From positions 1 to 20,680 of IMG/VR virus record IMGVR_UViG_3300046642_000878: a DNA stretch of 20,680 bases. One strand, 5' to 3'. Numbering within the stretch: the stretch's first letter is position 1; each line of letters starts with the position of its first letter. Both the position numbers and the translations under genes were made by a program. Shown piece by piece: positions 14,201-20,379 of this stretch. This DNA is from a virus. Below the pieces are notes generated by a model that had not been told where the DNA came from, searched no databases, and saw nothing but the letters and a program-made list of their open reading frames with translations.

Positions 14201-14550
14201 TGCCTGTCCTCGCCCAGCACGTAGTCCCGGCGCTGGCCGTCAGTCTCGCGCAGCACCGTGCCCGCTTCCTCGTCCTTGCAGATCACCATGGCCATCTGGA
14301 GGTTCAGCGCCGTGACGTGCACCGTCTTGTAGGTGGCCTCCATGGAGTCGATCTCGGCCTTCAGCCGGGCGACCTCGGCGGTCAGCTCCCCGATCTGCTC
14401 GCGCTGGTAGCTGAACACCGAGTCCGGCACGATCCAGGCGACCACCTCATCGTCCAGGTAGACCTGGGTTGTCGTGCCCGCGTGCTGGCTGGCCAGCAGG
14501 GCTCCCCCGACCGGCCAGCCGTGGCCCGTCTTGATCCGCAGCTCAGCCAC
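14185..14550 (-). CDS. Small protein with beta N-terminus and coiled coil
   Basis: 121 aa from GTG at 14550, preceded by AGAGAGG at 6 nt and overlapping the upstream stop by 8 nt. A longer frame to 14586 exists, but it would intrude further into the neighbour. Residues 1-55 look beta-rich (LRIKTGHGWPVGGALL, TTTQVYLDDEVVAWIV). Residues about 56-90 form a short coiled coil (QIGELTAEVARLKAEIDSME). The last 40 residues contain MAMVICKDEEAGTVLRE. No known motif is recognised. It could be an oligomeric accessory protein. Confidence 0.65.
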   Translation of the reverse strand: MAELRIKTGHGWPVGGALLASQHAGTTTQVYLDDEVVAWIVPDSVFSYQREQIGELTAEVARLKAEIDSMEATYKTVHVTALNLQMAMVICKDEEAGTVLRETDGQRRDYVLGEDRQWTTR

Positions 14551-15034
14551 GGGTGGCCTCTCTCTCGACCAGGGCAGTGGACACATGCGCCATCAGCGTC
14601 AGTATCTGGTCGGCGTCCTCGATAGAACCCCGGCTGATCTCCTTGCCCTCGGTCGCGTCCTTGTGACTGGCGTGCATCCACTCCGCGAACGCGGCGAACC
14701 GCTCCGGGTCGTTGTGCACGTACTCGGTGGTGAAGCTGCCGATCGCCAGCGCGGCGGCGCTGCGCATCTCGCCGCCGTCGATGCGCGGCACCACGAGCTG
14801 GAACTCGGACAGCGCGCCGCTGTGCCGCAGCAGCCGCGCGCCGACCTCGGTCACCGCCGCCTCGGACAGCTCGATCACCGTGGCGTCGATCCTGCTGGCG
14901 TCGAACGGGACCTCGGCCGTCTTCGCCAGCTTCTGGAGCTGCACGATCAGCACGGGGTCCTCGCGGATGAGCTGCATGGCCAGCACCGCGATCATGTGCG
15001 CGGTGCTGGCCTGCGTGGCGTCCTTGCTCGCCAT
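14543..15034 (-). CDS. Hypothetical alpha-helical phage protein
   Basis: 163 aa from ATG at 15034, with GAGGAAG about 8 nt upstream; the A of the ATG is the last base of the upstream TGA. The protein is mostly helical: MIAVLAMQLIREDPVLIVQL, ASRIDATVIELSEAAVTEVG, then DPERFAAFAEWMHASHKDA. No membrane segment, Cys or catalytic motif is seen. It is soluble by appearance, and the function is unknown. Confidence 0.68.
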   Translation of the reverse strand: MASKDATQASTAHMIAVLAMQLIREDPVLIVQLQKLAKTAEVPFDASRIDATVIELSEAAVTEVGARLLRHSGALSEFQLVVPRIDGGEMRSAAALAIGSFTTEYVHNDPERFAAFAEWMHASHKDATEGKEISRGSIEDADQILTLMAHVSTALVEREATRG

Positions 15035-15357
15035 CAGCCGTTCTTCCTCTCAGCGACGGCGGCCTGGAGCCGCTCAACGGCGCTCTTCTCGCCGGGCAGC
15101 AGCGTCATCTGCTTCTCCACGCGCGGCAGCACCGCCTTGACGTCGGCGGCCTTGACCATGATCCAGCCCTCGTGCTCCCAGGCATACGGCAGGTCCATCG
15201 TGCCATCGGTGAGCCCCGCGTCCAGCTCGGCCCAGGCACGGGTGAACGCCTCGGCCGACTCGAACTCGCGCCGGGAGCCGCCCTCGGCGTCCTCCCAGTC
15301 CTTCACGCGGTCCCTGATCTCGTCGCGCAGGTCGTTCGCGCTCGGCTGGTCTGTCAT
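15034..15357 (-). CDS. Small acidic hypothetical protein
   Basis: 107 aa from ATG at 15357, ATGA overlap with the gene before it. N-terminal helix (ANDLRDEIRDRVKDWEDAEG), a Trp-containing middle (FTRAWAELDAGLTDG, YAWEHEGWIMVKAADVKAV) and a basic C-terminal helix. No recognised motif. The 1-nt overlap with the following gene suggests coupled translation of the group. Confidence 0.65.
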   Translation of the reverse strand: MTDQPSANDLRDEIRDRVKDWEDAEGGSRREFESAEAFTRAWAELDAGLTDGTMDLPYAWEHEGWIMVKAADVKAVLPRVEKQMTLLPGEKSAVERLQAAVAERKNG

Positions 15358-15842
15358 GACGCACCGCCAGCCGCTTCTGCCGCCTCTGCCTGCGCGGTGC
15401 GCGCGGCCTCCTTGAGGCTCCGGTACGTGCGGGACTTCAGGAACGCCGCCAGCTCATCGCGGGTGCGGTTGCGCTCGCTGATCAGGATCTCCAGTGCCTG
15501 GTACTCCGGTGCGGTCAGGCGCGGCATCGCGGTGCTGCCCTGGTAGCCGGGGATCTGCTCGGTCTTGCCGTTGTGCTGCCAGCGGACCATCAGGTTGCCG
15601 TTGGTGGCGTGGATGCTGGTCACCGTGCCGTTGCGCGGGCCTCTGTCGGTGACCTCGGTGAAGTCCAGCGCGAACGGGATCTTGATCTTGCGGGTCTTCT
15701 TGACCAGCTCGGCGTAACTCGCGGCCTTGATGATCTGGCTGGAGCCCTGCTCCACGCCCAGGTTGGTGACGAACTCGCCCTCGCCGTTGATGCTGACCGG
15801 GTAGCTCTGACCGGCTACCTCGACTGTCAGGTCAGTTTGCAT
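15354..15842 (-). CDS. Hypothetical protein, first gene of the 15.8-13.0 kb group
   Basis: 162 aa from ATG at 15842. AGGAAGAG lies about 4-6 nt upstream of this ATG. An alternative ATG at 15857 would place that sequence inside the coding region, so the shorter start is preferred. The N-terminal half is beta-rich (VEVAGQSYPVSINGEGEFVT) and contains KIKIPFALDFTEV, then a strand pair around VTSIHATNGNLMVRWQHNGK. The C-terminal part is helical and basic (ISERNRTRDELAAFLKSRTY). The fold of the middle section recalls small beta-barrel DNA- or RNA-binding proteins, but that is only an impression. Confidence 0.66.
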   Translation of the reverse strand: MQTDLTVEVAGQSYPVSINGEGEFVTNLGVEQGSSQIIKAASYAELVKKTRKIKIPFALDFTEVTDRGPRNGTVTSIHATNGNLMVRWQHNGKTEQIPGYQGSTAMPRLTAPEYQALEILISERNRTRDELAAFLKSRTYRSLKEAARTAQAEAAEAAGGAS

Positions 15843-15902
15843 TGCTCTCTTCCTCATCGTTGACCCGCCGGATCTCAGCGGGGGTGTTTACACAGTACAG
15901 CG

Positions 15903-15908
15903 TATCGT
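15903..15908 (+). promoter_or_regulatory. -10 element of a probable leaderless plus-strand transcript
   Basis: TATCGT lies 6 nt before the ATG at 15915, which is the distance expected when transcription begins at the start codon itself. The same hexamer is the -10 of the promoter at 12856-12861. No clear -35 is seen. No Shine-Dalgarno precedes the ATG, which fits leaderless translation, common in actinobacteria. Confidence 0.4.
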
Positions 15909-15914
15909 GGCCTC

Positions 15915-16187
15915 ATGACATTCCCGCTCGGCTACCCGCAGGCGGCGGGTCCGCCCGTGCTGCTGAAGGCCCTGCGCCCGCTGGTCCGCTGGACCCAGGC
16001 AGGCCCCCAGCCGCCGGTCCCGCTGAACGGCATCTTCTGGGCGACCGCGAAGCAGGCCCCGCTGCTGGTGGCAGGGAACCTGGCCGTGCCCGCCCCGCCG
16101 GGAACCCCGCACCCGCCGCCGGAAGAGCCGCTGACCGTCAACATGGTGCCGGGCCTGGCATCCGGCGTCACCAACGCCAGCCGGTAA
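15915..16187 (+). CDS. Small Pro-rich protein, the only plus-strand gene
   Basis: 90 aa. Third codon positions are almost all G or C along the whole frame, which favours this frame over the antisense frame at 15932-16204. The protein is Pro-rich: FPLGYPQAAGPPVLLKALRP, a middle VPLNGIFWATAKQAPLLVAG, and PPGTPHPPPEEPL near the end, with a single hydrophobic patch and no Cys. The gene lies divergent to the 15842 gene and runs head-on toward the holin candidate, ending 17 nt from its stop. No Shine-Dalgarno is present and a -10 sits 6 nt upstream. No function is recognised. It may be separately controlled, perhaps expressed when the surrounding minus train is silent. Confidence 0.62.
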   Translation: MTFPLGYPQAAGPPVLLKALRPLVRWTQAGPQPPVPLNGIFWATAKQAPLLVAGNLAVPAPPGTPHPPPEEPLTVNMVPGLASGVTNASR

Positions 16188-16204
16188 TGTGGCTCGATCC
16201 ACAA

Positions 16205-16438
16205 TTACCCCGGCGGCGGCACCACCGGTTCCGCGAGATCCGGCCGGTGGGTGTGCGGCGCGATGTACGCAGCCAGCGAGGCCAGCACCCAGGCCAGGAT
16301 GATCGGCAGGTTCTGCTTCTGGTCGGCGGTGAGGTTGTCCCGCAGCCAGGGGATGGTCTCGATCAGCAGCCCGGACAGGTACCCGGCGGCCAGCGTGGTG
16401 ATGCTGCCCGCCGCGACCTTGGTCTCGATGCCGCTCAT
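16205..16438 (-). CDS. Two-TM holin candidate
   Basis: 77 aa; ATG overlaps the preceding TGA by one base. Hydrophobic segments at about 8-26 (AAGSITTLAAGYLSGLLI) and 44-60 (LPIILAWVLASLAAYIA) flank a short polar loop (32-43) with DNLTADQKQN. The tail is APHTHRPDLAEPVVPPPG, and an APHTxRPD-type tail is common in actinophage holins as I recall them. Holins open the membrane at a set time so endolysin reaches the wall. The endolysin gene lies about 1 kb upstream in the same train. A general small membrane protein is the alternative. Confidence 0.7.
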   Translation of the reverse strand: MSGIETKVAAGSITTLAAGYLSGLLIETIPWLRDNLTADQKQNLPIILAWVLASLAAYIAPHTHRPDLAEPVVPPPG

Positions 16439-16767
16439 CAGTCCGGCGGCTTCGCTTCGTAGGCCCGGCTGAGCTGGTCGCGCAGCAGGTAGCCTTCCAG
16501 CGCCCAGATCTTGTCGCGGGCGTGCGTGTAGGCGACGTCCCGGCCGACCTGCTCATCGAAGTTCTCCGGGCTGACCGCCGCCGAGTCACCGGTCACCGTC
16601 GAGCCGTTGACCAGTGTCAGCGCGCAGACGGTCACCGTGGTGCCGGGGAAGACGTAGAACTGCTCGCGCACGATCCGGGAGGTGACGTGCTCGGGCGTGA
16701 CGCGCGGCGCGGTCAGGCCCTTGTCCTGTATGGCCTGCTCGATCTGGGCCTCGCTTCTCTCGCTCAT
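16438..16767 (-). CDS. N4 gp49 / Sf6 gp66 family phage protein
   Basis: 109 aa from ATG at 16767 (AGAGG 6 nt upstream, ATGA overlap with the gene before). The C-terminal half matches the family pattern: VCALTLVNGSTVTGDSAAV (48-65), then ENFDEQVGRDVAYTHARDKI (68-87) and WALEGYLLRDQL (88-99). Proteins of this family are widespread in phages; their biochemical role is not established to my knowledge. The N-terminal 40 residues are polar and likely helical. It lies between lysis-related genes, but nothing ties it to lysis. Confidence 0.85.
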   Translation of the reverse strand: MSERSEAQIEQAIQDKGLTAPRVTPEHVTSRIVREQFYVFPGTTVTVCALTLVNGSTVTGDSAAVSPENFDEQVGRDVAYTHARDKIWALEGYLLRDQLSRAYEAKPPD

Positions 16768-17135
16768 CGCGGCCTCTGCTGCTTGCTGTTGCCGAGCTGC
16801 GCGGCCTGGCTGAACATCGCGGCCTCAGCCGGGTTGGCGGGCATCAGCCCGCCCCTCAGCTCCAGCCCGAGCGCGTGGCTCCAGCAGACCGGCAGCGCGC
16901 CGAACTGCGGCACCACGGTGCTGATCGCGTGGGTGACGGCGATGTTCAGCTCCTGGCCCTTCATGCTCGGGGCCATCGTGACCCGGACAGCCGGGGCGTC
17001 CGCATCGCTCACCGACGCCTGCCGGACCAGCTCCTGCTTCTCGGCCACGACGTGCTGCTTGACCAGCATCACGCAGACCGCGCACCACTCCCGGCCCGGC
17101 GGGGGCTCGGGACCGTCAAAGTAGATGTCCGCCAT
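16764..17135 (-). CDS. Small hypothetical protein
   Basis: 123 aa from ATG at 17135 with a strong GGAAGGAG about 4 nt upstream. The N-terminus contains REWCAVCVMLVKQHVVAEKQ, with C18 and C21 as a possible half zinc site. The middle is beta-like (DAPAVRVTMAPSMKGQEL), then ISTVVPQFGALPVCWSHALG, with a third Cys. No membrane segment. I do not recognise a function. The strong ribosome site suggests it is well translated within the train. Confidence 0.68.
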   Translation of the reverse strand: MADIYFDGPEPPPGREWCAVCVMLVKQHVVAEKQELVRQASVSDADAPAVRVTMAPSMKGQELNIAVTHAISTVVPQFGALPVCWSHALGLELRGGLMPANPAEAAMFSQAAQLGNSKQQRPR

Positions 17136-17161
17136 GGGGCTCCTTCCGTGTACTCAGGACC

Positions 17162-17425
17162 CTAGCAGCCGGACTCGACCCGCAGCCTGTCCAGCTCGGC
17201 AATCAGCAGCGCGTCCCCGCCGTTGGGCAGGGGCCGGGTGACCACGGCGTAGAAGTGGCACCAGCGGTCGTTGTTCTTCTGGATGTACCAGGACGACAGC
17301 ACCCATACGCCAGCCGTGCCGAGCAGCAGCGCGGCCAGCAGGATGGCCGTGCCCCAGATCAGCCGCCTGGTCTTACGGGGGACGGCAGCAGCAGGCACCG
17401 GCTCCTGTTCCGCCGTCTCGCTCAC
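17162..17425 (-). CDS. Single-TM protein next to endolysin
   Basis: 87 aa from GTG at 17425, overlapping the endolysin TGA as GTGA. Basic residues KTRR (18-21) precede one membrane segment (about 23-46), so the N-terminus is likely inside and the C-terminal 40 residues outside. The outer part starts YIQKNNDRWCHFYAVV and ends VESGC. C56 and C87 could form a disulfide. Similar short membrane proteins with an RxWC motif often accompany actinophage endolysins, as I recall them. A holin partner or spanin-like role is a guess. Confidence 0.7.
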   Translation of the reverse strand: MSETAEQEPVPAAAVPRKTRRLIWGTAILLAALLLGTAGVWVLSSWYIQKNNDRWCHFYAVVTRPLPNGGDALLIAELDRLRVESGC

Positions 17426-18450
17426 AGCGCGCCGAGCTTGGCCCAGGTAGCCGGGCCGACCACGCCGTCAGCGGTGAGCTGGTGCGTGCCCTGGAAGTGC
17501 TCGACCGCAGCCGTGGTGGCCCCGCCGAACGCGCCGTCCGTGGCGATGCCCGCGTTCGCCTTGTTCAGGTCGTGCTGCATCAGGTGCGTCCACGCGCCGG
17601 ATGATCCCGCGCGCAGCACCGGGGCGTCTCCCGCGATGATCGTGACCTGCGCGCCGGGCCTGGCATCGCTGCCGATGGCGGGGCCGGTGGCGGTGCAGAT
17701 CTGCGCGGCCTTCTGGCCAGCGGCGGCGGCCGGGACCAGGTGCGCGGCCAGCAGCCGGTCGTGGCTGGCTCCCGCCGTCTTGCCCGCGCAGTCCGGCACG
17801 GTGACCATGCCAGCCGGGGTGACGTGTACCGGCACGGGTCCGGGCAGCGGCTTCGGCGCGCTGCCGCCGACCATGGCGGCGAGCTGGGCGAACGTGCCCT
17901 TGTAGGCGTTGGCGTCCACGGCATTGAACCCGCCCGTCCGCATCGTGGACGAGTACTGCCACACCTCGGGCGACATGCCGCCGTAGCTGTTCCAGCCCGG
18001 CCCGCCGTCGCTGTAGCTCGTGTAGGCGCTGCTGACCAGGTGCAGGCGGCGCTGGATGAACGGGTTGAGCGACGGCGACCCGAGCTGCTGCCACCACCAG
18101 CGCGGCAGGTACAGCATGTTGCAGATCCCGCCGTGGCTGCGCAGCCGGTCGCAGAAGGCCGCGCCGTCCCCGATGCCGGGGTGCGAGCTTCCGGTGGGCT
18201 CCAGGTCGATCATGCAGGGCAGCTTCCCGGCCCGGCTGAAGTAGTAATCAGCCTGGCCAGCGCCGTTGCCCGCCGTCAGGAAGTGGTAACCGAAGAAGTA
18301 CGCGCCCGCGTTCGCGGCCTGGCCCTTGAAACGCTGCCAGTACGGGTTGGTGTAGCCGGTGCCCTGGGTGACCTTGGACGCCACGGCGTGCCAGCCGTTC
18401 AGGTTAATCCCGGCCTGGAATGAGCTGATGTCGATGTAGAAGACGGCCAC
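17422..18450 (-). CDS. Endolysin: GH25 muramidase + PASTA-like + peptidoglycan-binding domain
   Basis: 342 aa from GTG at 18450 with a near-perfect AGGAGGA upstream. Residues 1-190 are a GH25 (Ch-type lysozyme) barrel: FYIDISSFQ with D7, FFGYHFLTAG, MIDLEPTGS with the D82/E84 pair, and VWQYSS with a later DAN (179-181). The usual KATEG motif reads KVTQG (26-30) here. Residues about 215-274 look like one PASTA repeat (VTVPDCAGKTAGAS to VTIIAG). Residues 288-342 are a PG_binding_1 domain (LMQHDLNKANAG, GAFGGATTAAVEHFQ, TADGVVGPATWAKLGAL). It cleaves the glycan strands of the host wall at the end of infection. No signal peptide is present, so export needs a holin. Confidence 0.95.
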   Translation of the reverse strand: MAVFYIDISSFQAGINLNGWHAVASKVTQGTGYTNPYWQRFKGQAANAGAYFFGYHFLTAGNGAGQADYYFSRAGKLPCMIDLEPTGSSHPGIGDGAAFCDRLRSHGGICNMLYLPRWWWQQLGSPSLNPFIQRRLHLVSSAYTSYSDGGPGWNSYGGMSPEVWQYSSTMRTGGFNAVDANAYKGTFAQLAAMVGGSAPKPLPGPVPVHVTPAGMVTVPDCAGKTAGASHDRLLAAHLVPAAAAGQKAAQICTATGPAIGSDARPGAQVTIIAGDAPVLRAGSSGAWTHLMQHDLNKANAGIATDGAFGGATTAAVEHFQGTHQLTADGVVGPATWAKLGAL

Positions 18451-18458
18451 GGTTCCTC

Positions 18459-18683
18459 CTAAGACCGGCGCGGGGGCCGGGTCGCGGTCAGCACCGCCAG
18501 CTCCGTGGTGTGGCGGGCCACGGTCTCCCGCAGCTCACCGGCCTCGGTGATCAGGGACTCGATCCTGGCCGCGTTGGCGCTCGCCTCGGTGGCGGCGCGG
18601 TAGATCGACCGGGCCAGGGACACGATCAGCCCCATGCCCGCGCACAGGCCGCTCAGACCGCCGATCCAGATGCCGGGGTGCAT
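18459..18683 (-). CDS. Small TM plus coiled-coil protein before endolysin
   Basis: 74 aa from ATG at 18683. A longer frame from GTG 18752 overlaps the previous gene by about 100 nt and is less likely. One hydrophobic segment (about 4-24: IWIGGLSGLCAGMGLIVSLA) is followed by a helical heptad-like stretch (30-65: NAARIESLITEAGELRETVA) and a basic tail. Its stop overlaps the endolysin Shine-Dalgarno. In actinophages such proteins are found in lysis blocks, and it may be a holin or antiholin partner, which is inference. Confidence 0.6.
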   Translation of the reverse strand: MHPGIWIGGLSGLCAGMGLIVSLARSIYRAATEASANAARIESLITEAGELRETVARHTTELAVLTATRPPRRS

Positions 18684-18925
18684 ACCACCATGGTGCCCCA
18701 GGAATCGCACATCGGCACGCGCCGCTTCATCCCGTCCTGGTCCGCGATCCACTCAACCGCCGGGATGCTCACATGGTCCGGCCCGGAGTACGGGCACATG
18801 CACTCGGAGCAGGTGCAGTGCCCGATGAAGGCCATCGAGCCCTCATCGGCGGTGGACCGGACGCCGCAGTGGTGGCCGCAGGACGGGCTCAGGTGCTCGC
18901 CGGGCAGCGCCTGCCGGATGCTCAT
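18653..18925 (-). CDS. Cys/His-rich small protein
   Basis: 90 aa from ATG at 18925, with AGGAAGG about 7 nt upstream and an ATGA overlap with the preceding gene. It is notable for metal-like clusters: SCGHHCGV near 15-22, then HCTCSECMC near 36-44, plus two later Cys. A zinc- or iron-binding fold is likely, but no enzyme is recognised. A longer frame to 19033 adds an Arg/Pro-rich segment that looks like antisense noise. Confidence 0.68.
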   Translation of the reverse strand: MSIRQALPGEHLSPSCGHHCGVRSTADEGSMAFIGHCTCSECMCPYSGPDHVSIPAVEWIADQDGMKRRVPMCDSWGTMVVCTPASGSAV

Positions 18926-19134
18926 AGCCAGCCTTCCTGCTCTCTCCTGGTCAGCGGGCCGTACAGCAGGCCCTCGGTACTGGTCGGCGGGCCGAGGATC
19001 GTGCGCCACTGACCGCCGGTCAGCGGTGCCCACGGGTCGGGGGATCTACAGCCGTTATAGCGGGGACGCTGGAGCCGTGTCCTGCGGGTGAAGCACAGGC
19101 CGCACATACCGCCAGACCGGCACCCTTCCCTCAT
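18922..19134 (-). CDS. Small Cys-containing protein
   Basis: 70 aa from ATG at 19134, ATGA overlap with the 55-aa gene before it and GGAGAGG about 8 nt upstream. A much longer frame continues to 19563, but its first part is the antiphase of neighbouring genes. The real protein starts MREGCRSGGMCGLCFTRRTR, with three Cys in the first 14 residues, and ends PLTRREQEGWL. Possibly a small zinc knuckle. Function unknown. Confidence 0.62.
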   Translation of the reverse strand: MREGCRSGGMCGLCFTRRTRLQRPRYNGCRSPDPWAPLTGGQWRTILGPPTSTEGLLYGPLTRREQEGWL

Positions 19135-19298
19135 GCGTGGCACCTCTCCCGCTTCCAGCAGGTGACCGCCAGCGGGTGCGCCCGCCAGCCGCAGTGCTCC
19201 GGTTCGGTCCAGGGCCTGGTCCAGGTGCACGCCACGAACCCGTGACCGGTCTCGGGCTGACGGCAGGCCAGCCCGAGCTTGTGCCGCAGCCAGTCCAT
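19131..19298 (-). CDS. 55-aa Trp/Cys-rich protein
   Basis: Read from ATG at 19298, whose first base is the last base of the upstream TGA, to TGA at 19131-19133. That TGA overlaps the next ATG as ATGA. The protein is MDWLRHKLGLACRQPETGHG, then FVACTWTRPWTEPEHCGWRA and a C-terminal VTCWKRERCHA. Five Cys, five Trp and several His suggest a compact metal-bound fold. The precise overlaps at both ends are the main evidence for the gene. Function unknown. Confidence 0.6.
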   Translation of the reverse strand: MDWLRHKLGLACRQPETGHGFVACTWTRPWTEPEHCGWRAHPLAVTCWKRERCHA

Positions 19299-19582
19299 CA
19301 GCCGTGCGCGAGCGGCGGCGGGGCTGGCTCGAACGACGGCGGCATGATGTCCCTGGCCATCTCGCCCTCCACCGGGCCGTGCTCGTAGTGGTGCACCACC
19401 AGCGCATCGCCCAGGAACGCGCGCAGCTCGTCAATGCAGCCGCCGCACAGGTCGAACGGCTTGTACTCGTCCTGGCTGACCACATCGCCGCCAGCCCGGC
19501 GGTGATACTCGGACAGGTGCAGGTGCCCGGTCCTGTAGGCGCACACAGCGCCGCACCGGTCACAGTTGGTCGTGGTGCTCAT
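19298..19582 (-). CDS. Small zinc-ribbon protein
   Basis: 94 aa from ATG at 19582, with GAGGG just upstream (short spacing). CDRCG (7-11) plus C14 and the CGGC set (46-49) form a probable zinc ribbon, separated by HLHLSEYHRRAGGD. The second half is acidic and ends in a Pro-rich tail (PPSFEPAPPPLAHG). A 55-nt gap before it, containing TATACA-like bases but no convincing -35, is one of the few breaks in the overlapping train, so a promoter there is possible but unproven. Confidence 0.7.
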   Translation of the reverse strand: MSTTTNCDRCGAVCAYRTGHLHLSEYHRRAGGDVVSQDEYKPFDLCGGCIDELRAFLGDALVVHHYEHGPVEGEMARDIMPPSFEPAPPPLAHG

Positions 19583-19637
19583 ATGCCCTCACTTGTATAG
19601 GTCCGCGAGATGGGTGATCCGTGAGCATCCGCCGGGG

Positions 19638-19721
19638 TTAGTCTCGTGTAAACAGCCAGCATAGTGCGGGCAGGCACCAGCAGGTGACGATCAGCGCGGT
19701 CCAGAAGTGAGCCGCGCTCAC
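19638..19721 (-). CDS. 27-aa single-TM peptide
   Basis: GTG at 19721 overlaps the previous TGA as GTGA and the frame ends at TAA 19638. The product is almost entirely one hydrophobic helix with Cys and Trp (AHFWTALIVTCWCLPALCW) and a short LFTRD tail. The overlap and the membrane character support it. It may be a lysis accessory or membrane effector, or a chance frame. Longer upstream frames here are antiphase noise. Confidence 0.45.
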   Translation of the reverse strand: MSAAHFWTALIVTCWCLPALCWLFTRD

Positions 19722-20104
19722 ACCATCCCGCCGCCGCCGATGTTCGTGATCGCCTTCGGGTCGTTCACCACCATGCCCGCGCGGGCGTGCTGCTGGAGCC
19801 GCAGCACACGCAGCCGCTCGGCCTCGTCCTCGCGCGCCCAGCGCTCCAGCACCCACTGGATCGCCTGCGCGGGCGTGTCGGCGTCCATGATGATGGTCGA
19901 GCGCATCGTGGCGGCCAGGTGCCAGTGCACCTCGGTGCCGCCCTCGATGGTGCGCTGGCCCCAGCTCGCGCCGGGCAGGTCCCGGCTGGCATAGAGCCGG
20001 ATACCGCCCTCATCCTTCCGCACCCAGGTCAGCAGGCACTCGGGCTTGCCGTTGCTGACCGGGACGGCGATCTCGTTGCTGGCGATGTCCTGGTACTGGG
20101 TCAT
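19718..20104 (-). CDS. Small hypothetical protein
   Basis: 128 aa from ATG at 20104, ATGA overlap with the upstream gene. A longer frame to 20185 lies on that gene and is Arg/His-rich noise. The N-terminal half looks beta-rich (NEIAVPVSNGKPECLLTWV, then GIRLYASRDLPGASW and a TEVHWHLAAT stretch). A helix follows (TPAQAIQWVLERWAREDEAE), then a charged helix and a Gly-rich tail (NIGGGGMV). No family recognised. Confidence 0.68.
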   Translation of the reverse strand: MTQYQDIASNEIAVPVSNGKPECLLTWVRKDEGGIRLYASRDLPGASWGQRTIEGGTEVHWHLAATMRSTIIMDADTPAQAIQWVLERWAREDEAERLRVLRLQQHARAGMVVNDPKAITNIGGGGMV

Positions 20105-20379
20105 TCGATCACGCGCCTCTCTGGCTCCCGTGCGAAGTTCGCCGCGATGTCCTTCATCGCGTCGGTGTAGCCGGTGTCGGCCCACGGCGCGGCAAATGGC
20201 GGCAGCTCCTGACCGGCGTCCTTGCGGAGCTGGAACGCGGCCCCCTTCAGGAAGTGGTAGACCGCGTGCGCGGTCGGGTCGGTCACCAGCTCGCGCGGCA
20301 TCTGGCGCTCCAGCGCGCCCATGGCGCGTTCGAGCAGTATCGCGTCCGCGACCATCCGCTGGTGGTCTGCGCAGGTCAT
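20101..20379 (-). CDS. Small helical hypothetical protein
   Basis: 92 aa from ATG at 20379 with a strong GGGGAGGA about 6 nt upstream. The ATG shares one base with the preceding TGA. Mostly helical: DHQRMVADAILLERAMGALE, then HAVYHFLKGAAFQLRKDAG and a C-terminal YTDAMKDIAANFAREPERR. Soluble, one Cys (C3), no motif recognised. Confidence 0.7.
   Translation of the reverse strand: MTCADHQRMVADAILLERAMGALERQMPRELVTDPTAHAVYHFLKGAAFQLRKDAGQELPPFAAPWADTGYTDAMKDIAANFAREPERRVIE

Noticed and set aside
15932-16204. 90-aa minus-strand frame opposite the lone plus gene
   Set aside because: Third-position GC and the leaderless promoter layout favour the plus frame; the minus frame is Gly/Ser-rich with a weak GTG start.
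18922-19563. 213-aa minus-strand frame read as one gene
   Set aside because: Only its last 70 residues lie outside better-supported genes; the ATG at 19134 with an ATGA overlap and Shine-Dalgarno is the likely start.
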